From Sphingobacterium prati (lineage in GTDB: Bacteria > Bacteroidota > Bacteroidia > Sphingobacteriales > Sphingobacteriaceae), in contig NZ_JABJWY010000035.1 of NCBI RefSeq assembly GCF_013167215.1, positions 93,753 to 157,752 on the forward strand: a stretch of 64,000 bases of DNA, written 5' to 3'. Position 1 is the first letter of the stretch. Every line of letters begins with the position of its first letter. Positions 27,266 through 37,205 of this stretch are shown here, in pieces. A program made the position numbers and the translations under genes. The notes under the pieces were generated by a model. The model did no database searches and was not told the origin of the DNA. It saw only the letters and a program-made list of their open reading frames with translations.

Positions 27266-30200
27266 ATGAAAATACATTTCCCTACTTTCATTCTCACAGG
27301 CTTGTTGCTAATCTTGGAGCAAGTTGTTTTGGGGCAGGAGAATACCGTTTGGCAACTGGGTAATTCCGATGGCTCCAGTCATGAATTCGCATTAGCTCCT
27401 CACGATTATAAGAAGTTTCTTGAACATGATTTCGGCTATGAAGATAATTATTTTATTGTAGGACAGTCTTCCTTATCACGGGATCTTCCCTACGTCTTGC
27501 CGGGGCCTGCCAATGAATGGGGCGGGACAGGTGGAACTTCTGGATTGCGGACTCACTTTTTAAATTTATATAGTGTAGTGGGCGGTAAAGTAGAAGGCGG
27601 TAAATGGGCGCTGGAAGTTAAATTAGCACATAGCGATCCAAAAAATAAGCCGACCTTACAGATCTCTGTCAATGGTAAATCCTATAATTACGATCTGAAT
27701 AATGGGGAGGGACAAAGTGATCCGATTGGTACGGATGTGAAGTCAGCGGCTTCGACAATACGAATTGTATTACCTGAGAACCTTATTTCTAAAGGATTTA
27801 ATCAAGTGACCCTTACAGTCATAAAGGGGGGATGGGTTGAGTTTGATTCTTTTAAATTATTGGGCCCTGTACAGGCAAAATTGTTAACTGATTACACTTC
27901 AATAGTAAAAAGCGTACGACAATCGGAATTTGAGCTGTCAAACGGAAATGAACGCATCCAGCATATGCTCATCGATCTATTGAAATTGAAAGACGACGAA
28001 CGAGTAAAAATATTGTTGGATGGAAAGAAAATCTATGATAAAACTCATGAGAAGGGCTTATCTCGACTTGAGATTCCAATGCCTTATGCATCGAAAGAGG
28101 TACGAAGTAAATATGCTATATATATCAACGATAAATTAATTCAAACATCTTCTATAAAACGATCTCCCAAAAGATTGGGTGGGGCTTCGGATTATGTCAA
28201 CACCATGATAGGGGCTGCGCATTCCAGATGGATGCTGGCACCGGGACCGTGGATGCCATTTGGAATGGTTAAGATTAGTCCGGATAATCAGAATATTGGC
28301 TGGCAGGCTGGTTATGAACCTTCAATAGAATCTATTGGGACATTTAGCCATATACACGAATGGACAATGGCTGGACTAGGCACGTTTCCAACAGCAGGCC
28401 AATTGAAGACTAGTGTTGGAGATCAATATAGTACGCATTCAGGTTACCGTTCGGCGATAGATAAATCAACTGAGCAGGCTCCATTAGGGTATTATTCCGT
28501 CCATCTACTTGACCAGGATATAGATGCAAAATTAACTGCAGGGACGCGATCCAGTTTCCAGAAATATACTTATCATAAATTGGATACCGGACGTGTGATG
28601 ATTGATCTTAAAGTGAACGGAGAATATGATTATAAGATCAAAGATCTTTCCCTAAAAAAGGTCTCTGATAATAAGATTATGGGCTACAGTAGCCAGTTGT
28701 CAGAAAATGTATGGTCTACGGATGCGAAGCAAGATTATGTTGTCTATTTCGTGATGGAGTTTGATAAACCGATTATCAATTTCGGAACTTGGCATAATGG
28801 TCATATAACAGATCAGTCTGATCTGGTTGCCGACAGCGCTCAATCCGCTGGTATGTATGTAGAATTTGATGTCCGTAAAAACAAGGAAGTACAGCTGCGG
28901 ACCGGGATTTCTTATGTCAGTATAGCCAATGCTGCGGAAAATTTGAAAACAGAAATCTCAGATCCATTTGGATGGTCTTTTGAGCGTGTGGTTGCCAACC
29001 AACATCAGGTCTGGAATGAATTATTGGGGCGCCTGGAGATAAAGAGTAATGACTATTTGGAAAAAGAGAAGTTTTATACAAATATGTATCGTACCCTGGC
29101 TAGCCGTAATACATTCAGCGATGTTAATGGGCAATGGCGATCTTCTGATGAGACGATCAGAACGATGAAACATCCGCAGGACCCCGCTCTGGGCTGTGAC
29201 GCATTTTGGAATACGTTCTGGAATTTAAACCAATTCTGGAATCTGGTTACACCGGAATGGTCGAATAAATGGGTGCGATCGCAATTGGCTATGTACGATG
29301 CCGACGGTTGGTTGGCAAAAGGGCCTGCTGGGATGGAATATATTCCAGTGATGGTTGCTGAACACGAGATTCCTTTGATCGTAGGGGCCTATCAGATGGG
29401 AATACGTGATTACGATGTCACAAAGGCATTTGAAGCGATCAAGAAAATGCAGACAACAAGTCCCCTGAAATTTGAAGGTGGCTTTGCAGGCAACCGGGAT
29501 CTGGATGTTTATCTGAAGTATAAGTATGTGCCTTATGACCTTGGTCGTTTCTCAAATTCCCTGGAGTACAGTTTTGACGATTGGACTGTAGGACAATTTG
29601 CAAAATCCTTAGGAAAGGAAAAGGAATACAGTTATTTTAATGATAGAGGGAGCTGGTGGAAGAATGCGATAGATGTTAAAAGCGGCTATGCGAGGATGAA
29701 AGATGCCAAAGGAGAATGGTACCGGGACTTTGATCCATTTAAATCTGGAGCCAATCATCATTATGTGGAAGGCAATGCGTGGCAGTTGACGTTTTTTGTA
29801 CCTCAAGATATCCCTGCATTGGCAAAAATGATTGGTGAGGATGTGTTTCTAAAGCGTTTGGAATGGGGGTTCGGAGAAAGTGAAAAATGGCGGTATAATG
29901 GGCCAAATGATCAATACTGGGATTATCCGGTTGTTCAGGGAAATCAGCAGTCCATGCATTTCGCTTATATCTTTAATTGGTTGAGAAAGCCCTGGCTTAC
30001 ACAAAAATGGAGTCGGTCTATCGGTGAACGCTATTACGGACAAGGGATTTCTAACGCCTATCTCGGAGATGAGGATCAAGGACAGATGAGTGCCTGGTAT
30101 ATTATGAATGCAATAGGATTATTCCAGCTAGATGGTGGTACAAGAGCAAAACCGATTTATGAAATTGGAAGTCCCGCTTTTGAGGAAATTAAGATTAAGC

Positions 30201-30403
30201 TGGGACGCCAATATGGTCGGGGTGAGCAATTTACAATTAAAGCTAAAAATGCAAGCAAAAAGAATATGTATGTGCAGCGCGCAACTTTAAACGGTAAACC
30301 GCTACAGACATTCTATTTTGACGCTGCGGAATTGCTAAAAGGAGGTGAGTTAGTTTTGGAAATGGGGGATAAGCCGAATATGCAATGGGGCTTGTTACAT
30401 TAA
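27266..30403 (+). CDS. GH92 family glycosidase with N-terminal beta-sandwich domain
   Basis: A 1045-residue secreted protein with a signal peptide ending near VLGQ. The first 200 residues form an extra beta-sandwich module (TLQISVNGKSYNY, WVEFDSFKLLGP) resembling the C-terminal module of rhamnogalacturonan lyases. The GH92 part begins about 305 (GGASDYVNTMIG) with APGPWMPFGMVKISPD. Catalytic-region motifs are VEGNAWQLTFFVPQD (about 832) and YLGDEDQGQMSAW (about 932), where most relatives have GNDDxGxMSAW. GH92 enzymes are Ca-dependent exo-alpha-mannosidases. It is the first of three GH92 genes; linkage specificity is not predictable from sequence alone. Confidence 0.9.
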   Translation: MKIHFPTFILTGLLLILEQVVLGQENTVWQLGNSDGSSHEFALAPHDYKKFLEHDFGYEDNYFIVGQSSLSRDLPYVLPGPANEWGGTGGTSGLRTHFLNLYSVVGGKVEGGKWALEVKLAHSDPKNKPTLQISVNGKSYNYDLNNGEGQSDPIGTDVKSAASTIRIVLPENLISKGFNQVTLTVIKGGWVEFDSFKLLGPVQAKLLTDYTSIVKSVRQSEFELSNGNERIQHMLIDLLKLKDDERVKILLDGKKIYDKTHEKGLSRLEIPMPYASKEVRSKYAIYINDKLIQTSSIKRSPKRLGGASDYVNTMIGAAHSRWMLAPGPWMPFGMVKISPDNQNIGWQAGYEPSIESIGTFSHIHEWTMAGLGTFPTAGQLKTSVGDQYSTHSGYRSAIDKSTEQAPLGYYSVHLLDQDIDAKLTAGTRSSFQKYTYHKLDTGRVMIDLKVNGEYDYKIKDLSLKKVSDNKIMGYSSQLSENVWSTDAKQDYVVYFVMEFDKPIINFGTWHNGHITDQSDLVADSAQSAGMYVEFDVRKNKEVQLRTGISYVSIANAAENLKTEISDPFGWSFERVVANQHQVWNELLGRLEIKSNDYLEKEKFYTNMYRTLASRNTFSDVNGQWRSSDETIRTMKHPQDPALGCDAFWNTFWNLNQFWNLVTPEWSNKWVRSQLAMYDADGWLAKGPAGMEYIPVMVAEHEIPLIVGAYQMGIRDYDVTKAFEAIKKMQTTSPLKFEGGFAGNRDLDVYLKYKYVPYDLGRFSNSLEYSFDDWTVGQFAKSLGKEKEYSYFNDRGSWWKNAIDVKSGYARMKDAKGEWYRDFDPFKSGANHHYVEGNAWQLTFFVPQDIPALAKMIGEDVFLKRLEWGFGESEKWRYNGPNDQYWDYPVVQGNQQSMHFAYIFNWLRKPWLTQKWSRSIGERYYGQGISNAYLGDEDQGQMSAWYIMNAIGLFQLDGGTRAKPIYEIGSPAFEEIKIKLGRQYGRGEQFTIKAKNASKKNMYVQRATLNGKPLQTFYFDAAELLKGGELVLEMGDKPNMQWGLLH

Positions 30404-30535
30404 TCATGTATCACTGAGATGGACTTTAATGGAAGATGATATCTTCAGATTGTGCCTTTTCGCAACGAACGGCACTGTTTGTTAAAGTTTGGTTAAACAT
30501 AGAACAACAGGATAACAAAGTTCGATGGGTGGCGT

Positions 30536-30543
30536 TATATGTG
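30536..30543 (+). promoter_or_regulatory. -7-like box of the plus-strand hairpin RNA copy
   Basis: TATATGTG matches TAnnTTTG except at one position and sits 7 nt before the conserved CAT, the same spacing as the TATACTTG of copy 2. No good -33 TTTG is seen 19-21 nt upstream. Confidence 0.35.
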
Positions 30544-30550
30544 TAGTTTT

Positions 30551-30620
30551 CATAATTTAGGTTAATAATTGGTTAGTTAGTAAAAATCCTGAAGCTCCCC
30601 ACTTCAGGATTTTTTTTGTT
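30551..30620 (+). ncRNA. Putative small RNA, hairpin family copy 4
   Basis: The family element in plus orientation: CATAATTTAGG, GTTAATAATTGGTTAG, then a 13-bp stem (30582-30594 with 30602-30614) closing the loop CTCCCCA, then a run of T up to 30617. That makes a strong intrinsic terminator. The element lies between two GH92 genes, and may end read-through from the first gene or be a short transcript of its own. The rest of the 30404-30886 gap is AT-rich without a gene. Confidence 0.5.
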
Positions 30621-30886
30621 GAATATGATCTTTCTCCTTGAATCTAACCCGCATTAGCGACTGTATTTTATTCATAATACTATACTTTAAGATAACTAGG
30701 AGCTTGATAAATTCGAATCTATTTTTAATCTTGCTAAATCCTATTAACATTGTAAAATGATAGATATAACTGCGGTCGATATTTGTAAATCTTTGGTATT
30801 ATCTGTAGTATTGTGACTACACGTAAAAATGTGCAATCTACTGTTCATTGTATCAGAAAGAAGTAGATTGTCTTTATCAAGATGAT

Positions 30887-33136
30887 ATGATCAAGTTTAT
30901 CCATTATTTTCTTTTGGGATTATTTGTTTGGGAGCAAGCGTCTGCGCAAAAACTACCGACCGACTATGTCAATCCTTTTATTGGTACCAGTAACTATGGT
31001 ACAACCAATCCCGGTGCTCAGGTACCACATGGTTTAATGAATGTGTCTCCCTTTAATGTGATGGGATCATCACTTAATGCCTTTGATAAGGATGCACGTT
31101 GGTGGTCTACACCGTACGAACATAGCAATAGCTATTTTACAGGTTTTTCACATGTCAATCTGAGTGGTGTAGGTTGTCCTGATATGGGAAGTCTTTTACT
31201 GATGCCAACAGCGGGAAAACTGGAAGTTGACTACCACCAATATGGAAGTACTTATACACAGGAAGAGGCTCATCCGGGCTATTATAGTAATGTGTTAAAA
31301 AAATACGGTATTAAAACCGAAACATCCGCAACTGCTCGTGTGGGTGTATCTAAATTTACTTTCCCTAAAGGACAGGCTAATATTCTGCTCAATTTAGGCG
31401 AGGGACTGACGAATGAAACTGGTGCCACGGTTCGCTATGTCAGTGATACGGAACTTGAAGGTTCGAAATTATTGGGTTCGTTCTGTTATACCAATAATCA
31501 GGCCGTATACCCGATTTTCTTCGTGATGCGAGTGAATAAAAAGCCCGCAAAGAAAGGTTACTGGAAATTTCAGCGTGCCGGTGAAAAATGGGAGAATGAC
31601 TGGAATAAAGATGCTGGCAACTACAAGATTTTTACCGATTATTCGAGCCAATTGTCTGGGGACGATCTTGGGGCATTCTTGAGTTTCGATGTTCAGGAAA
31701 ATGAGAGCTTAGAGGTTCAGTTGGCGGTATCTTTCGTAAGCGTTGAAAATGCACGAAAAAATCTGGAAGTCGAGCAACCTGGTTTTGGATTTGAGCGGAT
31801 CAGGACACAAGCTTCATCTTTGTGGAATAATGAATTATCAAGAATTCAGGTTGAAGGAGGTACCGAAGATCAAAAAACGGTATTTTATACGGCGATGTAT
31901 CATGCCATGATTCATCCAAATATTTTACAGGATGTTAACGGTGAATATCCGGCTATGGAAAATAGAAAGACCCTTGTTGCGGATCATAATCGTTATACCG
32001 TATTCTCTTTATGGGATACGTACAGAAATGTACAGCCGCTCATGTCGTTGGTCTATCCAGATAAACAGGTGGGGATGATTCGTTCCATGATTGATATTTA
32101 TAAAGAAAATGGGTGGATGCCTAAGTGGGAACTTTATAGCCGTGAAAGCTATACTATGGACGGTGATCCTGCAGTACCTGTGATCGTAGATGCTTGGATG
32201 AAAGGCATTCGGGACTATGATATCAATACGGCTTATGAGGCTTTTTTGAAGTCGGCGACGACAACGGATTCGACGAACCGAATCCGTCCGGACAATAGCG
32301 ATTATGTCAAGTATGGTTATGTTCCTCTTCGCGATTCTTTTGATAATTCAGTTTCCCATGCGATTGAGTACTATGTTGCTGATTGGAATTTAGCGCAGTT
32401 GGCCAACTCGTTGGGGAAAACTAAAGATGCGCAAACTTTTGGTAAGAGAGCGCAGGGATACAAACACTACTATTCTCCAGAATATGGAACATTTAGACCT
32501 ATTCTTCCCAATGGATCGTTTTTGACACCATTCAATCCATTGATGGGGGCTAATTTTGAGCCTAACCATGGATTCCATGAAGGGAATGCCTGGAATTATA
32601 GTTTTGCGATACCATTTGATATCCCTGGTTTAGTTCAACTGATGGGCGGTAAAAGGAAATTTGTGGAAAGATTACAGGCCACCTTTGATAAAGGGTATTT
32701 TGATGTTACCAACGAACCTGACATGCTTTATCCACATGTTTTTTCGGAAATAAAAGGTGAGGAATGGCGTACACAAAAGTTGGTTAAGCAAATTCTGGAT
32801 AAGCATTTTACGAATAGTCCTGGTGGGATCCCAGGAAATGATGATACAGGAACAATGTCGACCTGGGCATTAATGAATATGATTGGGATTTATCCTTTTT
32901 GTCCCGGTAGACCAGATTATACGATCGTTACGCCGGTATTTGATAAAGTAACTATTCAACTTGATAAAAAGTATTATCCTAAGTCTGATCGTGTGACCAT
33001 TAGACGCCAAAAAGAGGGCAACGGAGAATTCATCAAAAAAATTATCGTCGACGGAAAGCTATTAGGAGGCTTTAAGATAAGCCATCAAGTTTTGGTCAAT
33101 AGCAAAGATATCCTGATTGTTACGGGAGACAGATAA
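30887..33136 (+). CDS. GH92 family glycosidase
   Basis: About 749 residues from ATG 30887; the frame is open further upstream to a TTG at 30848, but the signal peptide (MIKFIHYFLLGLFVWEQASA) starts at the ATG. GH92 motifs are YVNPFIGTSNYGTTNPGAQVP, split around residue 25-45, the acid region FHEGNAWNYSFAIPFD (about 562) and GNDDTGTMSTW (about 650). The predicted role is an exo-acting alpha-mannosidase in the periplasm or at the surface. It is collinear with a third GH92 gene 32 bp downstream, so these two are probably one operon. Confidence 0.9.
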   Translation: MIKFIHYFLLGLFVWEQASAQKLPTDYVNPFIGTSNYGTTNPGAQVPHGLMNVSPFNVMGSSLNAFDKDARWWSTPYEHSNSYFTGFSHVNLSGVGCPDMGSLLLMPTAGKLEVDYHQYGSTYTQEEAHPGYYSNVLKKYGIKTETSATARVGVSKFTFPKGQANILLNLGEGLTNETGATVRYVSDTELEGSKLLGSFCYTNNQAVYPIFFVMRVNKKPAKKGYWKFQRAGEKWENDWNKDAGNYKIFTDYSSQLSGDDLGAFLSFDVQENESLEVQLAVSFVSVENARKNLEVEQPGFGFERIRTQASSLWNNELSRIQVEGGTEDQKTVFYTAMYHAMIHPNILQDVNGEYPAMENRKTLVADHNRYTVFSLWDTYRNVQPLMSLVYPDKQVGMIRSMIDIYKENGWMPKWELYSRESYTMDGDPAVPVIVDAWMKGIRDYDINTAYEAFLKSATTTDSTNRIRPDNSDYVKYGYVPLRDSFDNSVSHAIEYYVADWNLAQLANSLGKTKDAQTFGKRAQGYKHYYSPEYGTFRPILPNGSFLTPFNPLMGANFEPNHGFHEGNAWNYSFAIPFDIPGLVQLMGGKRKFVERLQATFDKGYFDVTNEPDMLYPHVFSEIKGEEWRTQKLVKQILDKHFTNSPGGIPGNDDTGTMSTWALMNMIGIYPFCPGRPDYTIVTPVFDKVTIQLDKKYYPKSDRVTIRRQKEGNGEFIKKIIVDGKLLGGFKISHQVLVNSKDILIVTGDR

Positions 33137-33168
33137 ATGACACGCAGATTAAAGAAGCTATCTACACT

Positions 33169-35412
33169 ATGAAATATATGAAATACCTGGCATGCGCAGG
33201 TTTATTGGGAATACTGAGCTGTGCCTCACAGCAGGATTCGGCTGAAGATTCTTATGCAAAATTAGTCAATCCTTTTATAGGGACAGATTTTACGGGTAAC
33301 ACCTATCCTGGAGCACAATCGCCCTTTGGTATGGTACAACTGAGTCCAGATAATGGATTGCCTGGTTGGGATCGTATTTCGGGTTATTTTTATCCCGATA
33401 GTACGATTTCGGGCTTTAGTCATACTCATTTAAGTGGGACGGGAGCTGGGGATCTATATGATATATCGTTTATGCCTGTTACATTGCCTTACCACGAGGC
33501 CGCGGCGCCTTTGGGTATTCATTCCAAGTTTTCGCATCAAAACGAACAGGCACATGCGGGATACTATAAAGTAAAGCTGACAGACTATAATATCGATGTG
33601 GAACTAACGGCAACCCCACGTTGTGGTATTCAACGTTATACATTCCCTGAAGCTCAATCGGCTATTTTTTTGGATCTAAAGAAAGCAATGAACTGGGATG
33701 CCATAATAGATTCATACATCGAGGTGGTCGATTCGGTCACTGTGCGTGGCTACCGATTTTCAGAAGGTTGGGCCAGAGGGCAACGTGTTTATTTTGAAAC
33801 CCGATTTTCAAAGCCGTTTACTGCAGTTCACATCGATAGCTCGGCGATACAGTCAAGTGTTGACAGCATAACAAAAACGACCAAACGTATTGGTACTGCT
33901 TTCAAGGCACGTTTTGATTTTAAAACATCTACTGGGGAACAGGTAACACTTAGCACGGCTCTTTCGGGGGTAAGTATGGACGGTGCTTCCAAAAACCTGA
34001 AAGCTGAGGTGCCAACAGATGATTTTGATCACTATTTAAAACAAGCTGAAAATAGCTGGAACAAAGAGCTTGGTAAGATTGCTATTCAGACTGCAGACAA
34101 AGAAGCTAAAGTAAAGTTCTATACAGCATTGTACCATTCAATGTTGGCCCCTACTATATTTGGAGACGTAGATGGGGCTTATTTTGGTGCGGATAGAAAG
34201 GTACATCAGGCCGAAGGTTGGACCAATTACAGTACTTTTTCACTTTGGGATACCTACCGCGCTTCACATCCTCTATTTACTTATCTTGATCCAAATCGGG
34301 TAAATGATATGGTGAAATCATTTATTGCATTTTACGAACAGCATGGTCGCTTGCCCGTATGGAATATCTATGGTAGTGAAACCGATATGATGATTGGCAA
34401 CCATGCAATCCCAGTTATTGTGGACGCTTATTTGAAAGGAATAGGTGATTTTGATGTCAATAAAGCACTGGAAGCTTGTGTGGCAACAGCAAACATAGAT
34501 AACTACAGAGGTATTGGGGTGTATAAAGAACTGGGTTATGTACCTTATGATGTTGTGGATAAATACAATGCTGAAAACTGGTCTCTGTCACGCACACTCG
34601 AATATGCATTTGATGATCATTGTATTGCGGTTATGGCAGATAAGATGGGGAATAAGGAGGTAGCAACTACGTTTTTTGCAAGAGCAAAAAATTATAAAAA
34701 TGTCTATAATCCCGCGACATCATTTATGCAACCCCGTGACAGTCATGGTGCTTTTGTAACGCCATTTGATCCAGAAGAATATAGTGCACATATCTGTGAA
34801 AGCAATGCTTGGCAATACTTTTGGTCTGTTCAACACGATATTCCGGGATTGATTAATCTCGTCGGCGGAAATGAACGCTTTGGGCAGAAATTGGATAGCA
34901 TGTTTACCTTCCATCCATCAGACACCAGTAAACTGCCTATCTTCAGTACGGGCATGATTGGACAATATGCACATGGAAATGAGCCAAGTCATCACGCTAT
35001 ATATTTGTTTAACGCGATTGGGCAACCATGGAAAACACAGCAATATGCTGCTGAAGTGATGGAAAAACTCTATCTAAATAATCCGTCGGGGTTAAGCGGA
35101 AATGATGATTGCGGACAGATGTCTGCTTGGTATGTATTCAGTGCGCTGGGTTTTTATCCAGTAGATCCAGTGAGCGGAAGGTATGAAATCGGTACGCCAT
35201 TGTTTGAACATAGCGAATTTAAACTTGCGAATGGGAAAAAGTTTACTGTCAAAGCGGATCATGTAAATAAAACCAATATTTACATCCAGTCGGTTACTTT
35301 GGATGGAAAACCTCTTGAAACAAGTTATATCACACATGAGCAGATCATGTCCGGAGCTACCCTTGTTTTCCAAATGGGAAGCAAACCTGGTCCGGCGTGG
35401 TACAAAAAATAG
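33169..35412 (+). CDS. GH92 family glycosidase, lipoprotein
   Basis: A 747-residue protein with a lipoprotein signal (GLLGILSC, Cys at about 18), so it is likely membrane-anchored. GH92 features are KLVNPFIGTDFTGNTYPGAQ, HTHLSGTGAGD, ESNAWQYFWSVQHD (about 544) and GNDDCGQMSAWYVFSALGFYP (about 643, split here as GNDDCGQMSAW and YVFSALGFYP). The acid-region variant ESNAW and the HD dipeptide differ from both upstream paralogues, so its linkage preference probably differs. It ends the GH92 cluster, with a strong terminator after it. Confidence 0.91.
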   Translation: MKYMKYLACAGLLGILSCASQQDSAEDSYAKLVNPFIGTDFTGNTYPGAQSPFGMVQLSPDNGLPGWDRISGYFYPDSTISGFSHTHLSGTGAGDLYDISFMPVTLPYHEAAAPLGIHSKFSHQNEQAHAGYYKVKLTDYNIDVELTATPRCGIQRYTFPEAQSAIFLDLKKAMNWDAIIDSYIEVVDSVTVRGYRFSEGWARGQRVYFETRFSKPFTAVHIDSSAIQSSVDSITKTTKRIGTAFKARFDFKTSTGEQVTLSTALSGVSMDGASKNLKAEVPTDDFDHYLKQAENSWNKELGKIAIQTADKEAKVKFYTALYHSMLAPTIFGDVDGAYFGADRKVHQAEGWTNYSTFSLWDTYRASHPLFTYLDPNRVNDMVKSFIAFYEQHGRLPVWNIYGSETDMMIGNHAIPVIVDAYLKGIGDFDVNKALEACVATANIDNYRGIGVYKELGYVPYDVVDKYNAENWSLSRTLEYAFDDHCIAVMADKMGNKEVATTFFARAKNYKNVYNPATSFMQPRDSHGAFVTPFDPEEYSAHICESNAWQYFWSVQHDIPGLINLVGGNERFGQKLDSMFTFHPSDTSKLPIFSTGMIGQYAHGNEPSHHAIYLFNAIGQPWKTQQYAAEVMEKLYLNNPSGLSGNDDCGQMSAWYVFSALGFYPVDPVSGRYEIGTPLFEHSEFKLANGKKFTVKADHVNKTNIYIQSVTLDGKPLETSYITHEQIMSGATLVFQMGSKPGPAWYKK

Positions 35413-35443
35413 TCGGAATCAATACCATTGTTTTTGTGGACAG

Positions 35444-35479
35444 AACCTCCAATAAGTTAACAGTTATTGGAGGTTTTTT
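35444..35479 (+). terminator. Terminator of the GH92 cluster
   Basis: A perfect 12-bp stem AACCTCCAATAA/TTATTGGAGGTT (35444-35455 with 35464-35475) with an 8-base loop and a T-tract. The acetyltransferase gene on the other strand ends at 35493, so it may serve both directions. Confidence 0.85.
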
Positions 35480-35492
35480 GCGAATAGCAATA

Positions 35493-36035
35493 CTATTCAA
35501 GGTTTTTATAAAAGTAGGTTGTATTGCAGGGGGTACCATTAGGAAAAAGTGCATAATTTGGAATGTTTCCCACGACCTTCCAACCACATTTTAAGTACAA
35601 AGCATAAGCTGGGCTATCTGTTACAGTATCTAACACCAGTAGTGATTTTTTCATTTTTTTCGCAATTAATTCAAGATGTTGTAATAGATTTTCCGCTATA
35701 CCTAGACGTCGAAAGGCGGAATGCACCAACATTTTTGCTACGTCCGCCCGATGAGGCTGATTTTGGGGAAGGTCTATTTGTAATTGCACGGTCCCAACGA
35801 TCTGGTCCGATGAGCTGTCTTTTGCAACAAGTAGCACTGTTTTTTCTTGCTGGACCTTTGCCAGGACATTGTTCCAGAATTCACTTGCTTTTTCTTCGCT
35901 TATGTCTTGCATAAATCCCACTGAGGCCCCTCCTTGGACAATATTTAATGTTAATGCGACCAGGTCGGAAATAACTATGTTATTTACTTCCTTTAGTTCT
36001 TCAATGTGGATACTTCTCTTATCAGAAATATGCAT
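35493..36035 (-). CDS. GNAT family N-acetyltransferase
   Basis: A 180-residue GNAT protein. The acetyl-CoA-binding segment is ADVAKMLVHSAFRRLGIAENLLQHLE (about 108-133), matching the V...R/QxxGxG/A loop, preceded by strands VGTVQLQIDLPQ and followed by LLVLDTVTDSPAYALYLKCGWK. The substrate is unknown. It lies on the minus strand, 40 bp from the DUF1877 gene upstream, so both could be co-transcribed. Confidence 0.85.
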   Translation of the reverse strand: MHISDKRSIHIEELKEVNNIVISDLVALTLNIVQGGASVGFMQDISEEKASEFWNNVLAKVQQEKTVLLVAKDSSSDQIVGTVQLQIDLPQNQPHRADVAKMLVHSAFRRLGIAENLLQHLELIAKKMKKSLLVLDTVTDSPAYALYLKCGWKVVGNIPNYALFPNGTPCNTTYFYKNLE

Positions 36036-36075
36036 AGTTATTTTATGGTTTTTATTAGCGTGAAATAGTCGCTCT

Positions 36076-36579
36076 TTAATTGAGAAATAGGATTACTGCT
36101 TCATGATGTAAGGTGGCCATCTGATAAAATGCTTTTAGATCTTCGAAGTATTGAAGCAGATAATCTAATGCATTTTCATCCTCCCAGATAGCTGGGTATA
36201 TATCTTTTTCAAGCATGGTGGCCGAGTCGAAACGTTGCGTTAATTCATCGGTAGAAATTTCCTTTAACGCTAAATCAATCTGTCTGGTTTGTTCTATATC
36301 TGTATAGGTTGCTGGGCCATAGCCCATGTCCTGATTGCGATCAATGTCATTGGGCCCAACTAATAGCCAGGATAACGGTAGAGCGGCCTGATCGTATGTG
36401 CCGATTGATTCTCCTGTCAATAAAAAGAAAATACCTTCCCAAGCTTTATCAATATCTATCAAATTGTCCAAATGTATTGCTTCTTTACTATATACCATTT
36501 TGCTTAATGAATGACTATCAGCGAGAAAACTATTCAATGTTTCCAAATTGACCCGGAGGAAATTTTGTATCATGCTCAT
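36076..36579 (-). CDS. DUF1877 (YfbM-like) protein
   Basis: A 167-residue cytosolic protein. The arrangement IDIDKAWEGIFFLLTGE, PLSWLLVGPNDID, MGYGPATYTDIEQTRQI and the acidic YPAIWEDENALDYLLQYFEDLKAFY match DUF1877 (YfbM), a family of unknown function often found near toxin-immunity and other accessory genes. No toxin is seen next to it here. The catalytic potential is unknown. Confidence 0.8.
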   Translation of the reverse strand: MSMIQNFLRVNLETLNSFLADSHSLSKMVYSKEAIHLDNLIDIDKAWEGIFFLLTGESIGTYDQAALPLSWLLVGPNDIDRNQDMGYGPATYTDIEQTRQIDLALKEISTDELTQRFDSATMLEKDIYPAIWEDENALDYLLQYFEDLKAFYQMATLHHEAVILFLN

Positions 36580-36672
36580 GATCTTTCGATTTTGGTTGAC
36601 TGCTTCTTATTTTCTGTTTTACAGAAGGATATAGCACTGTTGATTGTATTGAAAATATGACCTGGAGAAATA

Positions 36673-36906
36673 TTAATTATTGCTCCGTGTAAATGCAAAA
36701 TAAATAACATATAGCCAGCCCAAGATGCCATGAATCAGCGCCCAGAGAATAGACTTGTTACGATCCCAAGAAGTAACGACGGCAATTACAGAACCAAGTC
36801 CGATTCCGGATTGTGTAATTGTTTGGGTCGTTGAGCGGCTAATTTCTTGTCCGAAAACCATGCTCGACATTCCGGTGAACATGATCAATAAAATTAGTTG
36901 TTTCAT
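36673..36906 (-). CDS. Small predicted membrane protein
   Basis: A 77-residue protein with a signal-like N-terminus (MKQLILLIMFTGMSSMVFGQ) and two hydrophobic segments (SGIGLGSVIAVVTSW and LWALIHGILGWLYVIYFAF). Similar short proteins with a Trp-rich last helix are frequent in Bacteroidota. The function is unknown. Confidence 0.65.
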   Translation of the reverse strand: MKQLILLIMFTGMSSMVFGQEISRSTTQTITQSGIGLGSVIAVVTSWDRNKSILWALIHGILGWLYVIYFAFTRSNN

Positions 36907-37205
36907 CGTGTTTTATTCAGTTCTTTTCGTTTTGATCCCACATCGTTTTTCTTGATTCGTCTAAAATTATCGGTCTTCTAGTCTAGTCTAGATTCTTTTT
37001 CTAAGTTCCGCAATTCTTCCTTAAGAAACAAGCTGTTGTCTTTGACTTGTTTTACAGTATTTGCTAATCTGATAATTATCCGTGCTATTGTGTTTGGGGG
37101 TAAAATTGTACCTAAATGATAGCGAATCTTAAAAAACAGGTAACGAATATTAACTGCCTTAAAGAGCTTGTTTTGAAAATGCGTTATTTGTTGAAAAATC
37201 GAGCT

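Noticed and set aside
35549..35914. A 121-residue plus-strand protein
   Set aside because: It is the antisense shadow of the GNAT gene 35493-36035, which has clear motifs.
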